Shown piece after piece: positions 1-11,883 of a stretch of DNA of 35,638 nucleotides. The stretch is from Desulfobacterales bacterium. GTDB lineage: Bacteria > Desulfobacterota > Desulfobacteria > Desulfobacterales > JAHDSC01. Each line of letters starts with the position of its first letter. The first letter of the stretch is position 1. The position numbers were made by a program, and so were the translations under genes. The notes under the pieces were generated by a model. It was given only the letters and a program-made list of their open reading frames with translations. It made no database searches and was not told the origin of the DNA. The stretch is from the NCBI GenBank assembly GCA_016931455.1, contig JAFGES010000079.1:1-35638 (forward strand). The letters run 5' to 3'.

Positions 1-2696
<2,696 letters not shown>

Positions 2697-2717
2697 TACC
2701 GGTCTCCAGGTCTATAA

Positions 2718-2969
2718 TCATTCCGGACCCGCCAAACGTGAAAGTTCGTCTTTGACTTCATCGATAATTTCATAAAACCACATCAGATCCTCCATGGAAA
2801 GACGACCGGCCCGCCGTTGGGACTCTTTACCGTCTTTTCGAATAGCAACTCTCGGACCGATTTGAAGCTTCGGCTCGCCGTTATTATATTGGTTGATCGA
2901 AACAATAAGTCCGGTCTCTTCACATCTCCATAGTTTTAAAAGCTTATCCTTCTCAGGCTCAAACGCCAT
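2718..2969 (-). CDS. 83-residue hypothetical protein, possibly PC4/YdbC-like
   Basis: I do not recognise this gene with certainty. The ATG at 2969 has a strong ribosome site (GGGAGGA, seven bases upstream), which is why it is preferred over a longer frame reaching 3062 that would overlap glyS. The protein begins MAFEPEKDKLLKLWRC and has a probable beta-rich first half (GLIVSINQYNNGEPKLQIG), a basic turn (RKDGKESQRRAGR) and a long C-terminal helix (MEDLMWFYEIIDEVKDELSRL region). That order loosely resembles PC4/YdbC-type single-strand DNA-binding proteins, which is only a fold-level impression. It has no membrane segment or signal peptide. It lies 40 nt downstream of glyS and 21 nt upstream of the phosphorylase gene, so it is probably co-transcribed with both. 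Confidence 0.7.
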   Translation of the reverse strand: MAFEPEKDKLLKLWRCEETGLIVSINQYNNGEPKLQIGPRVAIRKDGKESQRRAGRLSMEDLMWFYEIIDEVKDELSRLAGPE

Positions 2970-3009
2970 ATATTTCCTCCCTTTGTTTTCATCATTGTCA
3001 CATAAGTAA

Positions 3010-5094
3010 TCAAGTCGATATTTTTGAAAAATCAGCCAATCTCTCAAATAAACCGGCCACATGCCGCAGCAAATTGAGCCGGTTGTCCCGAATCATCGCA
3101 TCGTCGGTCATCACCATTACACCGTCAAAATAAGCATCCACTGCATCGCGCAAAGTCGCAATCTGCAAAAGCGCCTGATCAATGAAACCGTGCTTCAGAT
3201 CATCTGCAACCTTTCGACTGACTTTCCGGTAAGCAGCATATAGATCAGACTCACATGGGTCCTCAAATAGGCTTTCGTTGACATCTTCCATTGCAGCAAC
3301 CGATAACCCTTCCTTTTTGATGATATTGACAACCCGCTTAAAAGCAATTGCCAAGGGTTGAAAATCCGGTTCTTTTTTTAATTTTTCAAGCGCGCGGACC
3401 CGATTCCAGACATCGGGCACCTGATCGGCTGAAACACTTAAGACAGCGGCAATGACGTCTTTTGAAAAACCTTCTTCCGAAAGGATATGCGACATGCGGT
3501 TGACTAAAAATGTGTAAACCTTATCGGCAATCTCTTTAACATCTTGATTGCCTTGGCCCTCAAAATGTTTTGCACTTTTTGCTATCAATTCTCTTAGAGA
3601 AAATGAAAATTGTTTATCGAGCAAAATCTGGATGATACCGATCCCCTGCCGGCGAAGGGCGTATGGATCGGATGCGCCGGTCGGAATAAGCCCGGCGCTG
3701 AAACAGCCGCAAATCGAATCGATTTTATCGGCAATGCTGAGCATCGCACCGGTAAGTGTTTCCGGAAGAACCCCGCCTGAATAAATCGGTCGATAATGTT
3801 CTTCAATCGCGGCTGAAACCGCATCCGGTTCTTTTGCAAGGCAGGCATAAATTCTTCCCATTACGCCTTGAAGTTTCGGGAATTCACCCACCACCTGGCT
3901 CACAAGATCCGCTTTACACATCCAGGCGGCTTTTGAAACCTGACTTTTAATATCCGGGTCTACATTCAGGGTGTCTGCTAAAAATTCAACCAACTGTTTG
4001 TCCCGCAATATCTTTGCATGCATGGAGCCAAGCTTGGCCTGAAAAAGAACCCCTTTTAATTTTTCAATCCATTCATCAAAAGATGTCCTAACATCGCTTT
4101 TATAGAAAAATTGAGCATCTTCAAGACGCGCCCTGAGAACTCTTTCATGCCCTTTTGCCACCAGGGTCATGTCTTTGGCCGGGGTATTATTCACGGCAAT
4201 AAAACACGGCATGAGACGTTGATTTTCATCAACAACGGCAAAATACTTCTGATGTTCCCGCATCGCTGTAATGAGCACTTCGCTGGGAAGTTCCAAAAAT
4301 TTGGTATCAAATTTACCTGCGGAAACAGCCGGATACTCGACCAGGTTAGTGACGATGTCCAATAGTTCAGCATCCGGCAATACTTTTCCTCCAAGCGCAT
4401 TTGCAGCTTTTGCAATTTCTTTTTCAATCTCTTTTTTGCGCCGCTCCACATCTGCAATGACATAGCCGTCATGCAGGGCCTCAAGGTATTGATCCGGCTG
4501 GTTGATGATTATCTTTTTAGGGTGCATAAACCGATGCCCCCATGTAAATCGACCGCTCCTAATATTTCCAAGCTCGAAAGAAACGAGTTTTTCCCCCAGA
4601 AGGGCTAGAATCGAATGGATCGGCCTTGCAAAATGGGTATCCAGATCGGCCCACCGCATGGTCTTGGGGAAAGGTGTTGATAAAATCACCTGAGGAAAAA
4701 TATTTTTTAAAACCGCCCGCGTCGCAAGTCCTTGATCCGTCTTTGTTGCGAATAAATAACGGCCTTTCTGCGTTTCCTTGATTTGAATCCGATTGACGGG
4801 TATGCCGACCTTTTCAGCGAATTTCTTCGCTGCTACCAAAGGATTGCCCTGCGGGTCAAATCCGATCCTTTCAGGAGGACCCATCAATTCTTCGGTCAAG
4901 GCGGTCTGTTTATCTGCAACCCCGTCAACTTTCACTGCAAGTCTTCGCGGAGTTCCATACGTCTCGGCATTACCATGATCAATTCGGGCCTCGGTCAACT
5001 TTTGCAAAAGCATGGATGACAACGCCTTTAAGGCTGGTTCGATATAACCTGCCGGGATCTCCTCCGTCCCTATTTCAAGCAATAAACTGTCCAT
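3010..5094 (-). CDS. glyS: Glycyl-tRNA synthetase beta subunit
   Basis: GlyS is the tRNA-binding subunit of the alpha2beta2 bacterial glycyl-tRNA synthetase, which charges tRNA-Gly in the cytoplasm. At 694 residues it is close to the E. coli protein (689). It opens with the family signature LLLEIGTEEIPAGYIEPAL and contains GTPRRLAV (about 48-55), a GHRFMHP segment (about 187-193), the HD-like region AMREHQKYFAVVD, and SDPYALRRQGIGIIQILL, followed by a helical anticodon-binding-like tail. The ATG at 5094 has AGGGG five bases upstream; a GTG two codons earlier (5100) is a weaker choice. It lies 82 nt downstream of glyQ, so both subunits are probably made from one message. Confidence 0.97.
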   Translation of the reverse strand: MDSLLLEIGTEEIPAGYIEPALKALSSMLLQKLTEARIDHGNAETYGTPRRLAVKVDGVADKQTALTEELMGPPERIGFDPQGNPLVAAKKFAEKVGIPVNRIQIKETQKGRYLFATKTDQGLATRAVLKNIFPQVILSTPFPKTMRWADLDTHFARPIHSILALLGEKLVSFELGNIRSGRFTWGHRFMHPKKIIINQPDQYLEALHDGYVIADVERRKKEIEKEIAKAANALGGKVLPDAELLDIVTNLVEYPAVSAGKFDTKFLELPSEVLITAMREHQKYFAVVDENQRLMPCFIAVNNTPAKDMTLVAKGHERVLRARLEDAQFFYKSDVRTSFDEWIEKLKGVLFQAKLGSMHAKILRDKQLVEFLADTLNVDPDIKSQVSKAAWMCKADLVSQVVGEFPKLQGVMGRIYACLAKEPDAVSAAIEEHYRPIYSGGVLPETLTGAMLSIADKIDSICGCFSAGLIPTGASDPYALRRQGIGIIQILLDKQFSFSLRELIAKSAKHFEGQGNQDVKEIADKVYTFLVNRMSHILSEEGFSKDVIAAVLSVSADQVPDVWNRVRALEKLKKEPDFQPLAIAFKRVVNIIKKEGLSVAAMEDVNESLFEDPCESDLYAAYRKVSRKVADDLKHGFIDQALLQIATLRDAVDAYFDGVMVMTDDAMIRDNRLNLLRHVAGLFERLADFSKIST

Positions 5095-5176
5095 ATTCAC
5101 CCCTGTATTATCTTCGCACGCTATCGTTTTCGTGTTTTTAATTAGATTTTTGATGCATTTACTCTATTTTTGCGTA

Positions 5177-6055
5177 TTACGCCAATTTTGATTTCATAAG
5201 AGGAAAACCCATTGATTCACGTTGCTTTAGGTATTCTTCCGCACAAATTCGGGCAATATTTCTGATCCGTCCGATATAACCGGTCCGTTCCGTTACACTG
5301 ATGGCACCTCGAGCATCCAGGAGATTAAATGTATGTGAACATTTCAGGCAGTACTCATAGGCCGGTAAAATCAGTGAATCCTTAATGATGCGAAGGGCTT
5401 CGGCTTCATATCGATTAAAGAAATTAAGCAACATATCCACATCGGCCTTTTCAAAATTATAGGTCGACTGCTCGACCTCCTGCCGGTGATGGACATCTCC
5501 GTATCGAATCGTTTCGTTCCATTGTAAATCATATACATTATCGATACCCTGCAAGTACATGGCAATACGTTCCAGACCATAGGTAATCTCAACGGATATC
5601 GGTTTCAACTCAATGCTGCCGGCCAACTGGAAATAAGTAAACTGGGTAATTTCCATGCCGTCCAACCATACTTCCCATCCCAAACCGGATGCACCGAGCG
5701 TAGGAGATTCCCAGTCGTCTTCAACAAACCGGATGTCATGATCCAAAGGATCAATTCCGAGTACCTTCAGACTCTGCAGGTACTGTTGCTGAACATCAAC
5801 AGGAGAAGGCTTCAGGATCACCTGAAATTGATAATAATGCTGCAGCCGATTGGGATTTTCACCATAACGGCCGTCTGTGGGACGTCTAGAAGGCTGAACA
5901 TAAGCGACATTCCAAGGTTCGGGGCCGAGAGCTCTTAAGAGAGTGGCCGGATGAAAGGTTCCCGCTCCCACCTCGATATCATAGGGTTGAACCAGCACGC
6001 ATCCCTTTCGCGCCCAGAATTTTTGTAACGATAGGATAACTTCCTGAAATTTCAT
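5177..6055 (-). CDS. glyQ: Glycyl-tRNA synthetase alpha subunit
   Basis: GlyQ is the catalytic, class II aminoacyl-tRNA synthetase-fold subunit that activates glycine with ATP. The 292 residues match the family length (303 in E. coli). It begins [19 protein letters not shown] and continues with the strongly conserved [54 protein letters not shown] and [18 protein letters not shown]. The C-terminal part carries [20 protein letters not shown]. The ATG at 6055 is preceded by GAGGAAAG; an in-frame extension to 6163 would run into the GHMP kinase gene and lacks family similarity, so it was rejected. The GHMP kinase lies upstream and glyS downstream on the same strand. Confidence 0.97.
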   Translation of the reverse strand: MKFQEVILSLQKFWARKGCVLVQPYDIEVGAGTFHPATLLRALGPEPWNVAYVQPSRRPTDGRYGENPNRLQHYYQFQVILKPSPVDVQQQYLQSLKVLGIDPLDHDIRFVEDDWESPTLGASGLGWEVWLDGMEITQFTYFQLAGSIELKPISVEITYGLERIAMYLQGIDNVYDLQWNETIRYGDVHHRQEVEQSTYNFEKADVDMLLNFFNRYEAEALRIIKDSLILPAYEYCLKCSHTFNLLDARGAISVTERTGYIGRIRNIARICAEEYLKQRESMGFPLMKSKLA

Positions 6056-6084
6056 TTTTCTTTCCTCATGACAATTTAGAAAAT

Positions 6085-7137
6085 TTAGTATGATAATCCT
6101 TTTGAATCGATTTTCACATCTATCATAAAGGCCCCTTTTCGATCGGAAAGCGTCTCTTCCCAAATGGGCTTTAATCGGCCGATATCTTCAACTTCTCCTA
6201 GAGCCCATATACAACCTCCCCCACCGGCTCCTGTAAACCTGGCACCGCAATGGTTTTCAATAGCGGAAGCAACCAGCTTTTCACCCATCTCATCCAGGAC
6301 TTCAGGCGTCATTTCTCTTCTCAAAGATACTTCCCGGTTGATCAAGGCAGAGGCCTTTTTTAGGTCTTTACACATCATGGCATCGATAAATTTTTTGGTA
6401 CACTCTACGATTTCAACCCAAAGGTCTCTGTACTGCCCGGAAATAAACTGTTGTACCCATCGGCTATTAATATTTCTAGACTCATGGGGAATCCCGCAAT
6501 ACGCCAATAACAGATTATCTTCAAGAGATTTAAAAGATTGTCGGCTGACAATGGTCTTTCGACTGAAAAAAGGTTTTTTGATATCCCCATGCCAGTACCA
6601 CGCATTCACCCCTCCCCAAGCAGCCGCGAGTTGATCCTGCATGCCGCAAGGCACGCCGGCTACGGCGGCCTCTAGATGGTGGGCAAGTATAGCTGTCTGC
6701 TGCCTGGAAAACGCTTTAACATCGACGGCTTTTAACATTTTCAAGCATGCGGCTACAAGGGCAACGGCAGCAGCAGATGACCCGCCTAAACCACTTTTGG
6801 GCGGTGATGCGGATTCAATTAAAATATGCACTCCTTCAAGTCTGAAATAAGCCGCAATCGCAAACATAAGGCCCAGGGGATGATCAAAGGGAGCATCTTT
6901 AAGCGAATAGACCGCACTTTCAAATCCTTTTGAGGAAACTTTGACTTGGCCTGAGTCATAGGAGCAAAGCTTGACTTGCGTCCTTAAGTTCAAAGCGATG
7001 TTGAAGGTACATGGAGCCAAATGCCGCAGGGGGTAATAAAATGTGCTGATATCCAGGGTACCGCCCATATCGATTCGGCACGGAGCCGATGCCTCGATAA
7101 GTTCCGTTGATCCGATATCTTTAAAATTAAAAGGCAA
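6085..7137 (-). CDS. GHMP-family sugar/small-molecule kinase
   Basis: GHMP kinases (galactokinase, homoserine, mevalonate, phosphomevalonate and heptose-7-phosphate kinases) transfer the ATP gamma-phosphate to a small-molecule hydroxyl. In this 350-residue protein motif 1 reads [13 protein letters not shown] (about 17-29). The phosphate-binding motif 2 is [18 protein letters not shown] (about 113-130). Motif 3 near the C-terminus is [15 protein letters not shown]. The acidic residue in [16 protein letters not shown] is the expected base region. The start is TTG at 7137 with GGAG seven bases upstream; an ATG at 7143 is out of frame. The substrate is unknown. The RIDMGGTLD motif recalls HddA/galactokinase-like members. 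It lies 13 nt from recO, within the core gene block. Confidence 0.88.
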   Translation of the reverse strand: MPFNFKDIGSTELIEASAPCRIDMGGTLDISTFYYPLRHLAPCTFNIALNLRTQVKLCSYDSGQVKVSSKGFESAVYSLKDAPFDHPLGLMFAIAAYFRLEGVHILIESASPPKSGLGGSSAAAVALVAACLKMLKAVDVKAFSRQQTAILAHHLEAAVAGVPCGMQDQLAAAWGGVNAWYWHGDIKKPFFSRKTIVSRQSFKSLEDNLLLAYCGIPHESRNINSRWVQQFISGQYRDLWVEIVECTKKFIDAMMCKDLKKASALINREVSLRREMTPEVLDEMGEKLVASAIENHCGARFTGAGGGGCIWALGEVEDIGRLKPIWEETLSDRKGAFMIDVKIDSKGLSY

Positions 7138-7150
7138 CTCATCGCTCCTT

Positions 7151-7915
7151 TCACTTACGTATTTGACGGAGAAAAGTTAGACTTCGGGGCTCCTTTCCAA
7201 TGTGATAAGGCACAAATGTTTCTAATAATGTCAGCCCCTCCCGCAGACCTTGTGGTGTGAATCGAATCCGACTCGCCTTTTTCAAATCACTTCTTTCGAT
7301 CCATAAAAGCTGTTTAATGGTGCCTTTCGAAAGCCGTACACGTCGGGCGGCAGCGGATGCACACGTTTCGCATACAATTGCGCCCTTGCCGACATCGAAG
7401 CTGATCTGATTCGGTGCCATATTTTCGATGCCGACCTTGCAAATATTACAGTGACTTAAATTGGGGGTAAAACCGGACATTTTCATGAATCTGATCTGAA
7501 ACAAGATACTTAATACCTCCGACGGAATACAACCAAGATCGAGTTCTTCCAGAACGTATTCAAAAAGACGGTAAAGTTGGACCTGTTTTTCTTTCTCTTC
7601 TATCCAAGCATTAATTAATTCAGCCCAGTAGCTCGCATAGGCGGTTTTTATTATATCCGTTCTGATCCTTGAAAACGGTTTTTTTAGGCTGGCCTCCTGC
7701 AAAATAGGAAGCCTCTGCTTAGGTCCGGTACTGCAGACAACCTGCAACACATAAAAAAGTTCAAGAATGCCCGAAAATCGTTTGGTACTTTTTTTGGCTG
7801 ATTTGGCTAAAATTGAGATTTTTCCCTGATTTAAAGTTAAAAACGTAATAATCAGATCATAATCTCCCAAATCGACACGACGGAGCATAATGGCGGCAGT
7901 GGAAAAACCGGACAT
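7151..7915 (-). CDS. recO: DNA repair protein RecO
   Basis: RecO acts with RecR to load RecA onto SSB-coated single-stranded DNA and anneals strands during RecF-pathway gap repair. The protein (254 residues) starts MSGFSTAAIMLRRVDLGDYD, the usual N-terminal OB fold, with LTLNQGKISILAKSAKKSTKR as the basic DNA-binding loop. A helical domain follows, then a zinc-binding region with CNIC (near residue 155) and CETC. The ATG at 7915 lies four bases after the mgtE stop. A longer frame reaching 7978 would overlap mgtE and adds residues unlike RecO, so I reject it. The close spacing suggests coupling to mgtE. Confidence 0.93.
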   Translation of the reverse strand: MSGFSTAAIMLRRVDLGDYDLIITFLTLNQGKISILAKSAKKSTKRFSGILELFYVLQVVCSTGPKQRLPILQEASLKKPFSRIRTDIIKTAYASYWAELINAWIEEKEKQVQLYRLFEYVLEELDLGCIPSEVLSILFQIRFMKMSGFTPNLSHCNICKVGIENMAPNQISFDVGKGAIVCETCASAAARRVRLSKGTIKQLLWIERSDLKKASRIRFTPQGLREGLTLLETFVPYHIGKEPRSLTFLRQIRK

Positions 7916-7919
7916 AGCT

Positions 7920-9272
7920 TCAGATACCCAGGAAGGTTGTAGCAATCTCGAAATAGAAAAATACGCTGATAATATCAACCGCCGTTGTTACAAAAGGGCC
8001 TGTTGCCACAGCAGGATCGATATTTATCTTTGCAAAAGCCATGGGCACTAAAGAACCTACTAAGCCGGCTATAGACATGGAAGAAATTACAGCAAGGCCT
8101 ACGGCTATTGCAAGCAAACCCGTATCATATCGAGCCTGAGCCACGGATCCGATTATCATTCCGTAAATCAAGCCCAAAACAAGGCCCACTGTCAGCTCCT
8201 TGCAGACAACCCTCCAAATATCTCTAACATTAAGACGTCCGGTTGCCAGACCTCTTACCACAATCGTGGAGGACTGGGTTCCGATATTTCCGCCCATCCC
8301 CATAATAACCGGAATAAAGGCTGCCAGATATGTAAGCTTGCTCAAACTGCTTTCAAAACGACCAATAACAAAAAATGCGATAATTCCGCCAAGACAACTG
8401 GCAAACAGCCAGGGAAGACGAATCCTCGTGCTCCTAAAAACAGACTGGGTTTCAATAAATTCCTCGCCTGCACCGGCCATCTTCAATATATCTTCCGTTG
8501 CTTCTTCTCTGATGATATCGATCACATCATCTACCGTCACAATTCCAACCAACCGGTTGGTCTCATCCACAACCGGCACGGCCAAAATATCATACCGCGC
8601 GACGATTTTTGCAACCTCTTCCTGATCTGTGTTGGTTCTGACCGAAAATACGTCCGGTTTCATAAAATTTTTAAGGGGGGTCTCGGGCGGTACGACCACC
8701 AGCTGTCTCAATGAACAGACGCCTGCAAGTTTGCCGTATTCATCAACCACATACAGATAAAACGGCATTTCAACATCCATATGTTCTTTTTGCAGCGACT
8801 CAATTGCTTCTTTGGCGGTTGTATTTTCTTTCAATGTAATAAAATCCGGTACCATAATACCACCGGCCGTATCATCCCCATACCGAAGGAGTCCTTCAAC
8901 CGCTTCAGACCCTTCTTTTTTCATCTTTTCAAGAATACTATCAGACTTGTCTTCAGGCAAACGTCCGATAAGATCAACAACATCATCTGCAGGCATGTGA
9001 TCAAGCATTTCAACGATATCATCCAGTTCCATGCTTTCGATGAGTTCTAGGGGAGTATCTTTATCAAGTTCGCTGATAAGTGCACCTTTTTTTTCAGCGT
9101 CTTCAAACAAATCAAAAAGTTTTCGCTGATCGGCAACCGGTAAAGAACGAAATACCGCAGACAAATCCGCCGCATGGGATTTGTTCAAAATTTTGCGCAG
9201 ATGGGTTGTCGCTCCCCGTCGCAACAAGCGTTTAATGCTTTCAACAAGTATTCGCGTATGTTCACTGAGCAT
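7920..9272 (-). CDS. mgtE: MgtE-type magnesium transporter
   Basis: MgtE is a dimeric Mg2+ channel of the inner membrane, gated by Mg2+ binding to its cytoplasmic domains. The 450 residues match the family. The N domain (about 1-130) is a helical superhelix with LELIESMELDDIVEMLDHMP. Two CBS domains occupy about 135-255 (MVPDFITLKENTTAKEAIE; DILAVPVVDETNRLVGIV). The membrane domain (about 285-450) has five hydrophobic helices and the selectivity signature PVIMGMGGNIGTQ. No key part is missing. It lies 27 nt downstream of the RodZ-like gene and four bases upstream of recO. I see no M-box riboswitch directly upstream, as expected for an internal operon gene. Confidence 0.95.
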   Translation of the reverse strand: MLSEHTRILVESIKRLLRRGATTHLRKILNKSHAADLSAVFRSLPVADQRKLFDLFEDAEKKGALISELDKDTPLELIESMELDDIVEMLDHMPADDVVDLIGRLPEDKSDSILEKMKKEGSEAVEGLLRYGDDTAGGIMVPDFITLKENTTAKEAIESLQKEHMDVEMPFYLYVVDEYGKLAGVCSLRQLVVVPPETPLKNFMKPDVFSVRTNTDQEEVAKIVARYDILAVPVVDETNRLVGIVTVDDVIDIIREEATEDILKMAGAGEEFIETQSVFRSTRIRLPWLFASCLGGIIAFFVIGRFESSLSKLTYLAAFIPVIMGMGGNIGTQSSTIVVRGLATGRLNVRDIWRVVCKELTVGLVLGLIYGMIIGSVAQARYDTGLLAIAVGLAVISSMSIAGLVGSLVPMAFAKINIDPAVATGPFVTTAVDIISVFFYFEIATTFLGI

Positions 9273-9299
9273 AGGACTTTTGCCTGTTTTCCGTTACCC

Positions 9300-10043
9300 T
9301 TATGGAATCTTAATATTTACGACCTGACCACTTCTTCCGGGTACTTCTAGAATTTTTTCATTTAAAAACAATTTAACACCACCGGCATTACCAATCAAAA
9401 GATTGAAACTCGATCGGGCTTCAAGCTCCAGGTGATCTCCCGGATTCAGACTGTACTCTTTTGGACTTTGGTCATCAATGATTATTTTTATCTTTGTCTT
9501 TTGAAGGGTGATAATCTTCAGCAATAACTTTTCGATCGTTTTTTCAGAACGTTCCTCCGAGAAGTCAGACTTCTGAAATGCCTTGGGCTCAATAACTTCT
9601 GCGTCGGCACCGACCACCTGCGGATTCAATGATGAATCGGTTTCCGGGGGCTGTCGAAAGATTGATATGGTAAAAATAGACACAATAATAATACATGACA
9701 GCAATCCAAGCACCAGCAACAGACGAGGCCAAAATTTGATATTCGATTTGATTAAATCTGCTTCAATCCTGGCATTTTTTTTAAAAAGATCAAGGCTTGC
9801 GAGATATCGCCGAACAGCGATATCAACATCCGCATCAATTGTTTTTGCATAGGCGCGGATAAAACCCTTTACAAAAACTTCGGGCGGCAGGTTGGCATGA
9901 TCTTCTCTCTCAAGAAGAAGAAGGGTATAGATTCCAATCCGAGTTTCACGCGAAACCTCTTTCAGAGTGATTCCCTTTTCAAGCCTTATCGCCTTCAGAT
10001 AACGACCAAAAGAAAAATTTTTTCCCCCCGCATCCATATCCAT
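9300..10043 (-). CDS. RodZ-like protein: HTH domain, one membrane helix, DUF4115-type C-terminus
   Basis: This 247-residue protein has the RodZ/YmfM plan. A Cro/CI-like helix-turn-helix (about 10-75: FGRYLKAIRLEKGITLKEVS ... LPPEVFVKGFIRAYAK) is followed by a basic juxtamembrane stretch and one hydrophobic helix (about 108-130, WPRLLLVLGLLSCIIIVSIF). The periplasmic C-terminus ends in a small beta domain (SPKEYSLNPGDHLELEARSS ... GRSGQVVNIKIP). RodZ couples MreB to the elongasome and so sets rod shape; that role here is inferred from architecture. The ATG at 10043 follows the surA stop directly, and a second in-frame ATG lies at 10037. The neighbours are surA and mgtE. Confidence 0.85.
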   Translation of the reverse strand: MDMDAGGKNFSFGRYLKAIRLEKGITLKEVSRETRIGIYTLLLLEREDHANLPPEVFVKGFIRAYAKTIDADVDIAVRRYLASLDLFKKNARIEADLIKSNIKFWPRLLLVLGLLSCIIIVSIFTISIFRQPPETDSSLNPQVVGADAEVIEPKAFQKSDFSEERSEKTIEKLLLKIITLQKTKIKIIIDDQSPKEYSLNPGDHLELEARSSFNLLIGNAGGVKLFLNEKILEVPGRSGQVVNIKIP

Positions 10044-10045
10044 AT

Positions 10046-11059
10046 TTATTCTATAATCTTTAGATGTGCTCGGTTACGCAGGTCTTCGAGCCATGTCCGG
10101 TATTTGCGGCTGACTTTTTCTTTAAAAAGCTTTTGCTGAATCTCGGATGATACCTCTTCTATGGATTTTCCCGGCGTCTCCAAAATTTCTTCAATAAAAA
10201 AAATCTGATACCCTTGATCCGTGTCAAGTACGGATGTGAACCCACCCGCCTTCAAATTCTTTAATGCTGCTTGCAGTTGGGGCGAAAGTTCATCGATCTG
10301 AAAAAATCCTAAATCACCCCCTTCAGCATTCAAGGATGACTCGGAATATACTCGCGCCAAATCCTCAAACGCCTGCCCGTTTTTCAATTTTTCCCGAATC
10401 GCTTCCATTCGTTTATAAACCTCACGCTTCTCTTGATCACCGCCGAAAGCCGATACTTTCATAAGAATATTTCGAAGATGGTATTTTTTCCTGCTGCCGT
10501 AAATATCATCATGTGCTTCATAATAGGATTTTATGTCTTCTTTAGAAATTATGATTTTTGATTTTATTTCAAATTCAACCAGCTTGGTCTGAAGAATTTG
10601 TTCCCTGATATGTCTGCGATAAACCTCTAATTTCAAGCCCTGTTTCTCCAATTCCCCCTTTAGCTCTTCATCCGTATAATTACCGGCGGCTTTAATGGTC
10701 TCAATTGCTTGATCGATTTCCTTTTCGTCCACTGAAATTTTCAATCGCCGGCTTTCCTGATCGGCAAGTTTTTGATCGATGAGCTGATTGAGTAACTTCT
10801 CATGAATTTCCGTCAACATTTTCGTTTCCTTTTCGGAAGGATATCCCTGGGCATGAATGCTTTCTTCATAAGGTTTAAGTAAAAGATTTAGGTCATAAAG
10901 CGTAATAATATCATCATTTACTACGGCTGCAACCCGATCAATGATCTCACCGCCTTCTGCGCGGATATTTAAGCAACAATTAAATATGGAAAAAATAACA
11001 GTAAATATTATGCAACCGATAACATTTTTTAATATTTTTTTAAAATAATATTGGTTCAT
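10046..11059 (-). CDS. surA: SurA-like periplasmic peptidyl-prolyl isomerase/chaperone
   Basis: SurA-type proteins escort outer-membrane proteins through the periplasm. The 337 residues begin MNQYYFKKILKNVIGCIIF, a signal peptide or anchor. The SurA N-terminal domain follows (IDRVAAVVNDDIITLYDL ... LLNQLIDQKLADQESRRLKI). One parvulin domain lies at about 190-290 (KYHLRNILMKVSAFGGDQ; FEDLARVYSESSLNAEGGDLGFF; FTSVLDTDQGYQIFFIEE). There is one PPIase domain, not the two of E. coli SurA, so it resembles the shorter deltaproteobacterial form. The ATG at 11059 lies one base after the stop of the upstream SurA-N-like gene; a TTG at 11074 is a less likely start. Confidence 0.9.
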   Translation of the reverse strand: MNQYYFKKILKNVIGCIIFTVIFSIFNCCLNIRAEGGEIIDRVAAVVNDDIITLYDLNLLLKPYEESIHAQGYPSEKETKMLTEIHEKLLNQLIDQKLADQESRRLKISVDEKEIDQAIETIKAAGNYTDEELKGELEKQGLKLEVYRRHIREQILQTKLVEFEIKSKIIISKEDIKSYYEAHDDIYGSRKKYHLRNILMKVSAFGGDQEKREVYKRMEAIREKLKNGQAFEDLARVYSESSLNAEGGDLGFFQIDELSPQLQAALKNLKAGGFTSVLDTDQGYQIFFIEEILETPGKSIEEVSSEIQQKLFKEKVSRKYRTWLEDLRNRAHLKIIE

Positions 11060-11060
11060 T

Positions 11061-11828
11061 TCAAAAATTCCCAAAAATTCCGGAAAAAAGGTAAGATTCC
11101 ATATTATAATCCGAATCCGTATAAGAACCGATTATCTTTTGCCACTGAGCTTTGTTTATCTCAATTTTATATCTTTTTTGAAGTTTATTTATCCAAGAAT
11201 GATAAGCTTTTTCGGCCTTTTTTCGACGTAAATATTTTTTTATCATTTCATCTCCGGCTTTTGTACCATAGATCAAATCAGACGTCGGATTTTCGGCCGC
11301 TTGATTTTCTTTATCATAGGTAGAGATTTCCTCCGGAGTTATTGCAATCGATTCCACCAACTCCTGGGTAATGAGCTTTTCGATAATTAAACGCTTTTTT
11401 AATCCGTTCCTCCAGCATTCGTAAGGTACCGCATGCTCAAGCAACATCTGATTAAAGACATCTTCCGGATAATCCCGCTTTAATTCCGCAACGGCTTTTT
11501 CAACTTCCGGATTAGAAACATCAATATGGAGTTCTCCGGCATACTCCAGTAAAAGCTGTTCCTCAATGATTTGCTTTAAAAGCCGCAATTGAGCATTTAT
11601 GAAAGTATCTGAATTCCGAATCATATTATGCGGGTAAGCAGTTTTGGCCATTTCAAAAGCCATATTAAAATCAAATACCGTAATAACGCGACTTCCGACC
11701 CGAATCAAAAATTCATCATCAACTTGATTTCCGGAATTATTGCAGCCGATACAACTCCATATCGCAACTAAAAATAGAGCTGGAAAAGCCACTTTATGAG
11801 CATATGTTACCATATATAAATCAACCAT
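11061..11828 (-). CDS. SurA N-terminal-like chaperone without PPIase domain, probable lipoprotein
   Basis: This 255-residue protein has a hydrophobic leader (KVAFPALFLVAIWSCIGCNN) with cysteines that could serve as a lipid anchor, although the lipobox is not canonical. It then shows the SurA/PrsA-type N-terminal fold: FLIRVGSRVITVFDFNMAFE, LLKQIIEEQLLLEYAGELHIDV and RNGLKKRLIIEKLITQELVE. No parvulin signature follows. The tail is charged and helical (YLRRKKAEKAYHSWINKLQK). This suggests a holdase chaperone working with the adjacent SurA, whose gene starts one base after this stop. The start ATG at 11828 has only a weak ribosome site; an ATG at 11813 is possible. It lies 55 nt downstream of mfd. 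Confidence 0.82.
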   Translation of the reverse strand: MVDLYMVTYAHKVAFPALFLVAIWSCIGCNNSGNQVDDEFLIRVGSRVITVFDFNMAFEMAKTAYPHNMIRNSDTFINAQLRLLKQIIEEQLLLEYAGELHIDVSNPEVEKAVAELKRDYPEDVFNQMLLEHAVPYECWRNGLKKRLIIEKLITQELVESIAITPEEISTYDKENQAAENPTSDLIYGTKAGDEMIKKYLRRKKAEKAYHSWINKLQKRYKIEINKAQWQKIIGSYTDSDYNMESYLFSGIFGNF

Positions 11829-11883
11829 TTTCGGCTGGAAGTTAAATATCTAAAATTATTTAATTTCCGTTCCTTAAGAGTTT

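Noticed and set aside
3061-5019. Several plus-strand ORFs
   Set aside because: They are antisense to glyS, whose minus-strand frame is continuous and well conserved.
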